This document shows, one piece after another, positions 1-5,018 of a stretch of 37,763 nucleotides of DNA. The DNA is taken from NCBI GenBank assembly GCA_023266475.1, contig JAHFQA010000006.1:1-37763 (forward strand), read 5' to 3'. Source of the stretch: Candidatus Woesearchaeota archaeon (GTDB taxonomy: Archaea > Nanobdellota > Nanobdellia > Woesearchaeales > GW2011-AR4). Every line of letters begins with the position of its first letter. The first letter of the stretch is position 1. The position numbers were made by a program, and so were the translations under genes. Under the pieces are notes generated by a model, which was not told the origin of the DNA, searched no databases, and saw nothing but the letters and a program-made list of their open reading frames with translations.

Positions 1-34
1 ATTGAGCGTGCCAAAAATTCGTTGCACGCTCAAT
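1..34. terminator. Perfect 11-bp inverted repeat followed by T run
   Basis: Arms ATTGAGCGTGC (1-11) and GCACGCTCAAT (24-34) are perfectly complementary around a 12-nt loop and are followed by TTTTTT. It resembles a transcription terminator of a gene left of the window, but it could also be one end of a palindromic accessory-region repeat like those further on. Confidence 0.45.
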
Positions 35-60
35 TTTTTATTAAGAAAGTAGAAAAACTT

Positions 61-108
61 TAGGCAAGGCAATTCATCTACACAGAAACTGTGTAGTATT
101 CTTGCCTA
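61..108. repeat. Two-tier palindrome in front of the RelE-like gene
   Basis: Outer arms TAGGCAAG (61-68) and CTTGCCTA (101-108) enclose inner arms CTACACAG (78-85) and CTGTGTAG (89-96) with an AAA triloop. The unpaired stretches between tiers are 9 nt on the left and 4 nt on the right. The element ends 10 nt before the toxin start codon, where an antitoxin gene would often lie. It could be an operator, a 5' leader structure or a REP-like element; the sequence alone does not decide. Confidence 0.6.
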
Positions 109-118
109 CGAGAATAAA

Positions 119-385
119 ATGTATTCTTATGAATTAAGGAAAAGTGTTGAGAAGATATTCTTTAAACTAGCAAAGAGGAATCCTAAACAGCTTCTTATTA
201 TTGAAAATAAAATTCAAGAAATCAGGCAAAATCCACAACACTATAAGAATTTAAGAAAACCACTACAACATCTTAAAAGAACCCATATCGACAAAAGTTT
301 TATACTTGTCTTTTCTGTTGATGAAAATAAAAAACACATAATAATTGAAGATTATGATCATCACGATAATATCTATTACAAATGA
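119..385 (+). CDS. RelE/ParE-superfamily toxin, apparently orphan
   Basis: This 88-residue basic protein has the compact RelE layout: an N-terminal helical hairpin rich in Lys (residues 1-45), then beta strands with HIDKSFILVFSV and the C-terminal DYDHHDNIY typical of archaeal RelE-type mRNA interferases. Family members cleave mRNA on the ribosome and are neutralised by a small antitoxin usually encoded just upstream. No antitoxin ORF is seen in the 118 bases before it or directly after it; a two-tier palindrome occupies that place. Either the antitoxin has been lost, lies outside the window, or control is by another means. The family call is firm; whether the protein is still toxic is not known. 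Confidence 0.75.
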   Translation: MYSYELRKSVEKIFFKLAKRNPKQLLIIENKIQEIRQNPQHYKNLRKPLQHLKRTHIDKSFILVFSVDENKKHIIIEDYDHHDNIYYK

Positions 386-409
386 TTTCGAGGGGGAGAG
401 AACTCGACT

Positions 410-475
410 CTGCGGACGCAGTTTTCCCACACTTCGTAGCTGAAAACGTATTTAACAGCGCGCATAAGTTCAACG
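410..475. repeat. Dispersed repeat, copy 1, left of cassette 1
   Basis: Starts with the palindrome CTGCGGACGCAG and runs through ACTTCGTAGCTGAAAA to a GCAA just before the outer arm of cassette 1. The same sequence, about three quarters identical by eye, recurs at 21404-21475 in front of cassette 5. It contains a TTTTC/GAAAA inverted repeat around ACTTCGTAG. Both copies sit in the same position relative to a cassette and in the same orientation, so they look like part of an insertion site or of a longer left end. Confidence 0.7.
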
Positions 476-614
476 CAATTTTTTCGGGGGCTAACGACGA
501 TATTGGGGCACACTCTCTTGTTGTGCTACGCACTTTATTTTTAATTTTATAGAATCTGGGCTAAGGGTTCATTCTTAGATAATTTAATATATGGGCTCCT
601 ATAAATATAGTATT

Positions 615-1034
615 ATGGTCTTGGAAAAATTTTCTGATTGGCTTAAACCAAACAAATATAAATTCATTATTGCGTTTATCGTAATATTGTTGAATTTTGC
701 TTCTTTTGTATATGTACTCTCCTATGCCCTTTGTGTTCAACCTTCTTGTCCAAGCGAAAGTAGTCTTTCTAGAATTCTCTCTCCATTTGTTGAATTTACT
801 TATAGTCCTTTTTATATTCAAAATGAGATAGCAGACTCTATATTGTATAAAATAACTTACATAAATGAAAATACTCATACAGTTGAAAGAAAATATCCTA
901 CTCCAATAGAATATACAATTCGTGCTATTTTTATTTTATTTGCGTTGTCTATTTATCAGATAGTCTGTTATGTTGTTAGTTGTATCATATACAAAATCTA
1001 TGAGAAAATAAAAAATAAATCTTATGGTTTTTAA
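615..1034 (+). CDS. Small two-helix membrane protein, unknown function
   Basis: The 139-residue product has two predicted membrane segments: residues about 16-38 (starting IIAFIVILLNF) and about 108-130 (IFILFALSIYQIVC), with a roughly 65-residue outward or inward loop containing two cysteines (CVQPSCP). A TATA box TTTAATAT at 583-590 lies about 29 nt before the ATG at 615, which fits a leaderless transcript, so 615 is preferred over the upstream in-frame ATG at 591. The gene is convergent with the PIN toxin gene, 1 nt away, and is cargo of cassette 1. I do not recognise the family; membership in a TA-carrying cassette suggests an accessory role. Confidence 0.65.
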   Translation: MVLEKFSDWLKPNKYKFIIAFIVILLNFASFVYVLSYALCVQPSCPSESSLSRILSPFVEFTYSPFYIQNEIADSILYKITYINENTHTVERKYPTPIEYTIRAIFILFALSIYQIVCYVVSCIIYKIYEKIKNKSYGF

Positions 1035-1035
1035 A

Positions 1036-1467
1036 TTATTCATTCAATAACTGCAATATTTTTGAAGTTCTGACAATTGAAATTCCCTTATATTCCTTCA
1101 AAGAGAGCAAATCCTCATCTCCACTAATAAGATAATCGGCTTTTGCACTTTCTGCACATTCAAGAAATTTATTGTCTTTTTCATCTCTGCAAACTTTTAT
1201 GTTCAATTTTGGAGCGATAACCAAATGGGAAAGCAAAACAAACTTTTGCATAATCTGGTCTGGTGTTAAATTTGCTTTTCTCATAACTTCATTAAACTTG
1301 GGTCTTTTTATCACTTCTTCAACCTCTTTAAGAATTTCAATTGTAATGTACAAATCTGCATTACCTTGCTCAATTTTCCTTAATAGCTCAGCTTCATTCC
1401 CTTCCCAAAAGAAAGCTGAAACAATGATGTTTGTATCAAGAACTAGTTTAAGCAGTATTTCTAACAT
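1036..1467 (-). CDS. PIN-domain toxin (VapC-like, COG1569 type)
   Basis: The 143-residue protein has a PIN nuclease layout: first acidic residue in LVLDTNIIVSAFF (D11), a central acidic cluster, RDEKDNKFLECA, and a C-terminal SGDEDLLSL. These acidic residues bind metal in PIN RNases. Members of this subgroup are annotated as putative TA toxins. Its start codon lies inside the 3' end of the AbrB-type antitoxin gene (20-nt overlap), so the two are translationally coupled with antitoxin first. Target RNA cannot be told from sequence. Confidence 0.85.
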   Translation of the reverse strand: MLEILLKLVLDTNIIVSAFFWEGNEAELLRKIEQGNADLYITIEILKEVEEVIKRPKFNEVMRKANLTPDQIMQKFVLLSHLVIAPKLNIKVCRDEKDNKFLECAESAKADYLISGDEDLLSLKEYKGISIVRTSKILQLLNE

Positions 1468-1711
1468 CTTTAATAACTTTTTTTACATCTGCTCTTGTTA
1501 ATCCTGCTTGCTTTGCTGCATCCCGTAATGGCTTTGCTATTTCATCAAATGTTTTTTTAATCGCAGGAGTTTCTATTTTCTTTAGTATAACTGTTCCAGC
1601 TTCACCAAATACCATAAACTGGTCTGATTTTTTTATTCCCATTTCCTTCCTTAAAGAAGATGGTATAACCACTTGTCCTTTTTCAGATATCCTTGTTAGT
1701 TCAACTTGCAT
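1448..1711 (-). CDS. AbrB/MazE-type antitoxin
   Basis: The 87-residue protein begins with a swapped-hairpin AbrB DNA-binding domain (residues 1-45; ISEKGQVVIPSSLRKEMGI is diagnostic), followed by a helical toxin-binding tail (residues 50-87). It is expected to neutralise the downstream PIN toxin and repress the shared promoter. AGGTGATGTAATATG gives a clear ribosome binding site for the chosen start. An inverted repeat at the promoter is a likely operator. Confidence 0.88.
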   Translation of the reverse strand: MQVELTRISEKGQVVIPSSLRKEMGIKKSDQFMVFGEAGTVILKKIETPAIKKTFDEIAKPLRDAAKQAGLTRADVKKVIKDVRNTA

Positions 1712-1728
1712 ATTACATCACCTGTAGG

Positions 1729-1758
1729 ATAAGTAAAACATATCTTACTTATATACTT
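1729..1758 (-). promoter_or_regulatory. Promoter and operator of the AbrB/PIN operon
   Basis: On the minus strand a TATA box (AAGTATATAAGT, 1747-1758) lies upstream of the AbrB start. ATAAGTAA (1729-1736) and TTACTTAT (1745-1752) form a perfect 8-bp inverted repeat with an 8-nt spacer overlapping the TATA box and start region. This is where an autorepressing AbrB-type antitoxin would be expected to bind. Confidence 0.6.
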
Positions 1759-1932
1759 TTCGATTTTAAGCCCCAGGTTCTTGATACTTTTTACGAGTGT
1801 GCTCCTTAACGTAGTTCTTAATTGCTTACTTTGTTCGCCTGATAGAAACGAGCCCCCGAAAAAACTTTGCTTTCAGCAACCACGTTGCACTTTTCGCATT
1901 CGCTCAGGGCGTATAACAGGAATTTTCCTTAA

Positions 1933-2400
1933 GTTATGTGCAATATTACTCAGGAACTTTGCTTTTGAAGTTATCATAAGATTTAAATACAATAATCAAT
2001 ATAATGAAGTAATATGAAAAAAATTATTATTTTTAGTTTAGTAGGTTTGGTAATACTTGCTATTGTATTAATCTCTATATTCGGATTATCAAGAAGCAAA
2101 TCATCCATAAAAAACGAGATTGAAAAAGCAAATTATTGTGACACAAAAGAAGATTGTGTTTATGCTGGTGGCAAATGTCCTTTTGGATGTTATGTTTATG
2201 TAAATAAAAATGAAGTCAATAAAATACAAAACATAATCGCTTCTTTTAAATCTAATTGCATCTATGATTGTATGTATTGCCCCGAAGTTGAATGTAAAAA
2301 TAATAAATGCGAACCTGTTTGTCAATAAGGCAAAGTTCCCTGCGTCATACTGTCGCTCCGTTTCACTCCGCGATTTTTTCTTGCAGAAAAAACACATAAC
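1933..2400 (+). mobile_element. Cassette 2: Cys-rich protein gene between bipartite inverted repeats
   Basis: Outer arms GTTATGTG (1933-1940) and CACATAAC (2393-2400) are perfect. Inner arms CAGGAACTTTGC (1951-1962) and GCAAAGTTCCCTG (2330-2342) match at every position except for a 1-nt indel. Spacers between outer and inner arms are 10 nt (left) and 50 nt (right). The right spacer holds a smaller hairpin, TTTTTTC-TTGCA-GAAAAAA (2374-2392). One gene (2014-2328) fills the interior. The outer arm is the shortest of the five cassettes, so this one is less certain. Confidence 0.5.
2014..2328 (+). CDS. Membrane-anchored Cys-rich protein, unknown function
   Basis: The 104-residue product starts with a Lys-flanked hydrophobic segment (residues 3-25) that should act as signal anchor, then an extracytoplasmic domain with ten cysteines in patterns such as YCDTKEDCVYAGGKCPFGC and CMYCPEVECKNNKCEPVC. 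The spacing suggests a disulfide-stabilised mini-domain. The hydrophobic N-terminus and an even number of cysteines argue for export. A TATA box TTTAAATAC (about 1982-1990) lies about 28 nt before the ATG, so the transcript is probably leaderless. It is the only gene of cassette 2. I know similar short Cys-rich anchored proteins in archaeal genomes but no assigned function. Confidence 0.7.
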   Translation: MKKIIIFSLVGLVILAIVLISIFGLSRSKSSIKNEIEKANYCDTKEDCVYAGGKCPFGCYVYVNKNEVNKIQNIIASFKSNCIYDCMYCPEVECKNNKCEPVCQ

Positions 2401-2500
2401 AGCGACGCTTAAGTTATTTCAATTAAAGCGAACTTTGAAACCCCCGACTACCCACCCCTTAATTACAAGATTGTCACCTCATATTTACGGGAAAAAACTT

Positions 2501-2563
2501 CGCTTATCCGACCAACGAAAAACGATACGGAAATTCTGAACTTCCTCTAACATAGGATAAGCG
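2501..2563. repeat. 9-bp inverted repeat with 45-nt spacer, no gene inside
   Basis: CGCTTATCC (2501-2509) and GGATAAGCG (2555-2563) are perfectly complementary and 45 nt apart, followed by a run of short TTCG-type palindromes. The spacer length matches the long right-hand spacer of the cassettes, so it could be an unoccupied or decayed version of the same kind of site. The remaining bases of 2401-2580 hold no convincing ORF. Confidence 0.45.
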
Positions 2564-2587
2564 ATTACGCTTCGCTTCATCAAAATT

Positions 2588-2641
2588 CCCTAAAAAATTC
2601 TCTGAATTTTTTGGGCACAAAAAACCGAAGGTTTTTTAGTG
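2588..2641. repeat. Two adjacent triloop hairpins, each with one bulged base
   Basis: Hairpin 1: AAAAAATTC-TCT-GAATTTTTT (2592-2612), extended by CCC/GGG around a bulged T. Hairpin 2: AAAAAACC-GAA-GGTTTTTT (2619-2637), extended by CAC/GTG around a bulged A. Both have an 11-12-bp stem, a 3-nt loop and a single bulge 3 bp from the base, and they abut directly. This is the shape of REP elements and of IS200/IS605 subterminal hairpins. They lie 12 nt left of cassette 3. Confidence 0.6.
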
Positions 2642-2747
2642 TTTTCCAACGAGAAAGGTTGGGGGCTGAACGAATAAACAAAAATTTAATAAGCAATAGA
2701 TAATTGTGGCAATTTGATATAAATTTATCAGACATAAGGTAATAAAA

Positions 2748-2855
2748 ATGGCAAAACAAAAGAAATCGCCTTGGAAAGTCTGTAGTCGCAGGCACAAATA
2801 CAGAGGAAGCGGCTGTCCTCTTTGTTGGAAAGGTAATAAGAAGGTTAAGATGTGA
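2748..2855 (+). CDS. 35-residue zinc-finger microprotein
   Basis: The ORF reads from ATG 2748 to TGA 2855 and is below the ORF-track cutoff. The product is strongly basic and has a C-x3-H ... C-x2-C arrangement (VCSRRHKY, then GCPLCW), enough for one zinc site. It resembles the short bacterial proteins with a CxxGHxY ... CPxC signature that I recall near SRPBCC and PhnB-like genes, although I cannot check this. The next gene's ribosome binding site GAGGTGA overlaps its stop codon, so it is the first gene of a four-gene operon with the VOC and SRPBCC proteins. Confidence 0.6.
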   Translation: MAKQKKSPWKVCSRRHKYRGSGCPLCWKGNKKVKM

Positions 2856-2865
2856 GGTGAATAGA

Positions 2866-3288
2866 ATGGCAAAACAAATTTTCGTTAATTTACCGGTGAA
2901 AAATCTGAATAAAACAATCGAATTCTTTACTAAACTTGGCTTTAAGTTTAAACCCCAGTTTACTGATGAGAATGCCACGTGCATGATTATTGGAAAGAAT
3001 ATATTTGCAATGCTTTTAGTTGAGAAATTCTTCAAACGATTTACAAAAAAGAAGATTTACGATACTGAAAAAAGCACAGGAGCAATTCTAGCTTTATCTG
3101 TTGAAAGCAGAAAAAAAGTAGATGAAATGATTAAAAAAGTCATCGCTGCTGGTGGAAAAGAGACAAGAAAAGCGGAAGACTATGGATGGATGTACGGACG
3201 AGCATTTGAAGATATTAATGGGCATCTTTGGGAAGTATTCTATATGGATGAAAGTAAAATGCCAGAAGAGATGAAGAAAAGGAAATGA
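2866..3288 (+). CDS. VOC (glyoxalase/bleomycin-resistance fold) protein
   Basis: The 140-residue protein matches the vicinal-oxygen-chelate fold: IFVNLPVKNLNKTIEFFTKLGF at the N-terminus, a central LALSVESRKKVDEMIKK strand-helix, and the closing YGRAFEDINGHLWEVFYMD, where the E of WEVFYMD is the usual metal-ligand position. It is close to the lactoylglutathione-lyase-like subgroup of unknown substrate. The ATG at 2866 is preferred over the ORF-track GTG at 2857 because GAGGTGA ends 5 nt before it. The stop is 4 nt before the next gene. The gene context looks bacterial, and transfer from bacteria is likely but not proven. Confidence 0.82.
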   Translation: MAKQIFVNLPVKNLNKTIEFFTKLGFKFKPQFTDENATCMIIGKNIFAMLLVEKFFKRFTKKKIYDTEKSTGAILALSVESRKKVDEMIKKVIAAGGKETRKAEDYGWMYGRAFEDINGHLWEVFYMDESKMPEEMKKRK

Positions 3289-3292
3289 GCAT

Positions 3293-4174
3293 ATGCAAAA
3301 AATAGTCCCACATCTATGGTTTGATAAGGAAGCAAAAGAAGCTACAACATTCTATGCTTCGCTATTTGAAAATTCAAACGTTAAAAACGTAACAACCATT
3401 ACCGGTACCCCTTCTGGAGATTGTGATGTTGTTACATTTAATCTTTCCGGACAAGAATTTAAGGCGATCAGCGCAGGACCATATTTCAAACTCAATCCAT
3501 CAATATCGTTTTTTGTAGTATTTGATAATGAAAAAGAGATAGAATCTGTGTGGAATAAATTAGTAGATGGGGGCAAAGTGCTTATGCCGTATAACACCTA
3601 TCCGTGGGCACACAAATACGGATGGTTGCAAGATAGATATGGACTCTCATGGCAGCTATCTTGGAGTGAACATCATAAGATGGAACAAAAAATAACCCCT
3701 TTACTTATGTTTACCAAAGATGTTGCAGGTAAAACAAAAGAGGCCATTGACACCTACACGAGCATATTTCCAAACTCTAAAATTGAGATGGTTGTACCCT
3801 ACGCCAAAGATGATGGCGACAAAGAAGGGTTTATCAAGCACTCTCGGTTTACGCTAAGTGGTAAGAATTTCATGGCAATGGACAGTTCGCTACCACATGA
3901 CTTTTGCTTTAATGAAGCCATATCCTTTGTAGTTAACTGTAACACTCAAAAAGAAATTGATTATTACTGGGAAAAGTTATCTGCGGTGCCTGAAGCAGAA
4001 CAATGTGGCTGGCTCAAAGATAAGTATGGTGTGTCTTGGCAAATCGTTCCAGCTGCTATGAATGAAATGATGACAAGTGGTAATAGAGAAAAGATTGCCA
4101 GAGTTACTGAAGCATTTCTAAAAATGAAGAAGTTTGATATTGCAAAATTACAGGAAGCATACGAAGGGAAATAA
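3293..4174 (+). CDS. Tandem PhnB-like (3-demethylubiquinone methyltransferase-type) VOC protein
   Basis: The 293-residue protein is a duplication of a PhnB-like domain. Domain 1 (about 1-125) has PHLWFDKEAKEATTFYASLF and ends YGWLQDRYGLSWQLSW. Domain 2 (about 132-290) has TPLLMFTKDVAGKTKEAIDTY and ends CGWLKDKYGVSWQIVP. This double-domain form is common in bacteria; the methyltransferase name is historical and the real substrate is unknown. It sits 4 nt after the VOC gene in the same operon. The stop codon is part of a 15-nt sequence repeated at the end of the next gene. Confidence 0.8.
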   Translation: MQKIVPHLWFDKEAKEATTFYASLFENSNVKNVTTITGTPSGDCDVVTFNLSGQEFKAISAGPYFKLNPSISFFVVFDNEKEIESVWNKLVDGGKVLMPYNTYPWAHKYGWLQDRYGLSWQLSWSEHHKMEQKITPLLMFTKDVAGKTKEAIDTYTSIFPNSKIEMVVPYAKDDGDKEGFIKHSRFTLSGKNFMAMDSSLPHDFCFNEAISFVVNCNTQKEIDYYWEKLSAVPEAEQCGWLKDKYGVSWQIVPAAMNEMMTSGNREKIARVTEAFLKMKKFDIAKLQEAYEGK

Positions 4175-4186
4175 GAATTTGCCGCC
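4172..4186 (+). repeat. 15-nt direct repeat, copy 1
   Basis: TAAGAATTTGCCGCC begins at the stop codon of the PhnB-like gene. An identical copy begins at the stop codon of the SRPBCC gene (4662-4676), 490 bp later. The pair brackets the SRPBCC gene exactly, as if that gene were added by recombination at a shared 3' end. Confidence 0.75.
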
Positions 4187-4229
4187 GAGGCGTTAAGTGT
4201 TCCAATGGAAGATTTGGTAAAATAACTTT

Positions 4230-4664
4230 ATGCAAAAAATGCAATTTTCAATTGAGATAGAAGCCCCTAGGGAAAAAGTTTGGCAAACGCTCTGGGAAGA
4301 TAAAACATTTCGCGACTGGGGGAACATTATTGATGAAGGGCAATATATGGTCGGAGAAATGGCAGAAGGAAACGAAGTGCAATTTATTTCCTCCGAAGGT
4401 CTTGGAGTTACCAGCTTCGTAGAAAAGCTGATTCCGCATGAGTATATAGCGTTCAGGCAAGTCGCTGACACCATGGATAGCGGAAAGCAGGAGCGGGAAA
4501 AGGAATGGACGGGAGGCAAGGAAAGCTTTGAACTTAGCGAAAAGAACAATAGCACCAACTTGACGGTTAACATCGACGTCCCACCTGGGCTGGAGGAAAT
4601 ATTTCAGGATAGATTCCCCAGGGCCTTGGAACGAGTGAAAATCTTAGCGGAGAAAAAGAAGTAA
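4230..4664 (+). CDS. SRPBCC (START/Bet v1-like, AHSA1-type) protein
   Basis: The 144-residue protein has the SRPBCC pattern: N-terminal FSIEIEAPREKVWQTLWED, a mid-region beta sheet with EVQFISSEGLGVTSFVEKLIPHEYIAFRQ, a WTGGKESFELSE segment and a C-terminal long helix (EIFQDRFPRALERVKILAEKK). The fold makes a hydrophobic ligand pocket; the ligand is unknown. It lies 55 nt after the PhnB-like gene, with which bacterial homologues often co-occur. Its base composition looks richer in G+C than its neighbours, which suggests transfer. The exact 15-nt repeats at both sides single it out as a separately acquired gene. Confidence 0.82.
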   Translation: MQKMQFSIEIEAPREKVWQTLWEDKTFRDWGNIIDEGQYMVGEMAEGNEVQFISSEGLGVTSFVEKLIPHEYIAFRQVADTMDSGKQEREKEWTGGKESFELSEKNNSTNLTVNIDVPPGLEEIFQDRFPRALERVKILAEKKK

Positions 4665-4676
4665 GAATTTGCCGCC
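4662..4676 (+). repeat. 15-nt direct repeat, copy 2
   Basis: Identical to 4172-4186 and placed at the SRPBCC stop codon. Its first ten bases also serve as the proposed right inner arm of cassette 3. Confidence 0.75.
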
Positions 4677-4781
4677 AAAGAAAAACTTGAAATTAACAAA
4701 AACAATACTACCCCCAACTTTTCAGTCCTTCGGACATCATGCATTCTTCGTAGTAATTCATATAATTCAGCGACAAACTGT

Positions 4782-4917
4782 CAAAAACCACCCATCAGAG
4801 ATGGGTGGCATGCTTGCATTATTGATAATAAGCCAGTGGTTTTTGATGCTCGGAATTACACCATCTGATGTGTGGTTTTTGAGCACTACTCACTCCACCA
4901 TTCAAAGAATTGGTGGA
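4782..4917. repeat. Cluster of triloop hairpins with competing long-range pairings
   Basis: Within 136 nt: CCACCCATC-AGA-GATGGGTGG (4788-4808, perfect), TTATT-GAT-AATAA (4819-4831), a weaker ACAC(C)AT-CTG-ATGTGT (about 4851-4866), and CCACCATTC-AAA-GAAT(T)GGTGG (4895-4916, one bulge). In addition CAAAAACCAC (4782-4791) can pair with either of two identical downstream GTGGTTTTTG copies (4836-4845 and 4872-4881), which excludes the first hairpin. It lies between convergent genes (SRPBCC and helicase) and holds no good ORF. Candidate structured RNA, REP cluster or relic of a transposon end. Confidence 0.6.
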
Positions 4918-5018
4918 ATTCCGTTGTTTAAAAAATAATAAAAAACTATGTTCACTCCAATCCGGAATATGATTTAACCCCAATTTTTCATTCTGCATCT
5001 TTGGACTAAAACCCATGC

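Larger units (their letters stand above)
479..1864 (+). mobile_element. Cassette 1: two-TM gene plus AbrB/PIN module between bipartite inverted repeats
   Basis: Outer arms TTTTTTCGGGGGCT (479-492) and AGCCCCCGAAAAAA (1851-1864) are a perfect 14-bp inverted repeat. Inner arms GGGGCACACTC (505-515) and GAGTGTGCTCC (1795-1805) match at 10 of 11 positions. Outer and inner arms are 12 nt apart on the left and 45 nt apart on the right. The segment encloses the 2-TM gene and the AbrB/PIN pair and nothing resembling a transposase. Mobility is inferred from the architecture, which is shared with four other segments here. Confidence 0.6.
2653..4723 (+). mobile_element. Cassette 3: zinc finger, VOC, PhnB-like and SRPBCC genes between inverted repeats
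   Basis: Outer arms GAAAGGTTGGGGG (2653-2665) and CCCCCAACTTTTC (4711-4723) match at 12 of 13 positions. A weaker inner pair is CAAAAATTTA (2679-2688) with TAAGAATTTG (4662-4671), 8 of 10. Left and right spacers are 13 and 39 nt, the same asymmetry as the other cassettes. The four enclosed genes are all on the plus strand and form one operon. The inner arm is weak, so this cassette rests mainly on the outer arms and the shared geometry. Confidence 0.45.

Noticed and set aside
561-878. 105-residue minus-strand ORF opposite the two-TM gene.
   Set aside because: The plus-strand ORF has a promoter, membrane helices and sensible composition; this is its shadow.
1781-2017. 78-residue ORF in the gap before the Cys-rich gene.
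   Set aside because: It covers the right arm of cassette 1, the left arm of cassette 2 and the TATA box of the next gene.
2264-2539. 91-residue ORF after the Cys-rich gene.
   Set aside because: It overlaps the real gene in another frame and then runs through the cassette 2 arms; composition is not protein-like.
2855-2868. GAGGTGAATAGAATGG occurs both before the first VOC gene and before ftsZ.
   Set aside because: Explained as a strong shared ribosome binding site plus start codon context; no further homology around it.
2580-3035. 151-residue minus-strand ORF opposite the zinc-finger and VOC genes.
   Set aside because: Shadow of two well-supported plus-strand genes and of the hairpin pair.
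4172-4230. Integron attC site between the PhnB-like and SRPBCC genes (GTTAAGT resembles the R' core; cargo types fit integron cassettes).
   Set aside because: No matching R'' core (RYYYAAC) or complementary arms were found inside this gap. The complementary arms in this region lie on opposite sides of genes, which does not fit attC. Integron relatedness is kept only as an analogy in the cassette finding.
4782-4917. Calling the hairpin cluster an IS200/IS605 end.
   Set aside because: The shape fits, but there is no Y1 transposase or TnpB remnant and no second end; kept as an unassigned structured element.
4669-4938. 89-residue plus-strand ORF over the hairpin cluster.
   Set aside because: It starts with TTG, has no ribosome binding site, shows no domain and runs through the palindromes, so it is probably chance.
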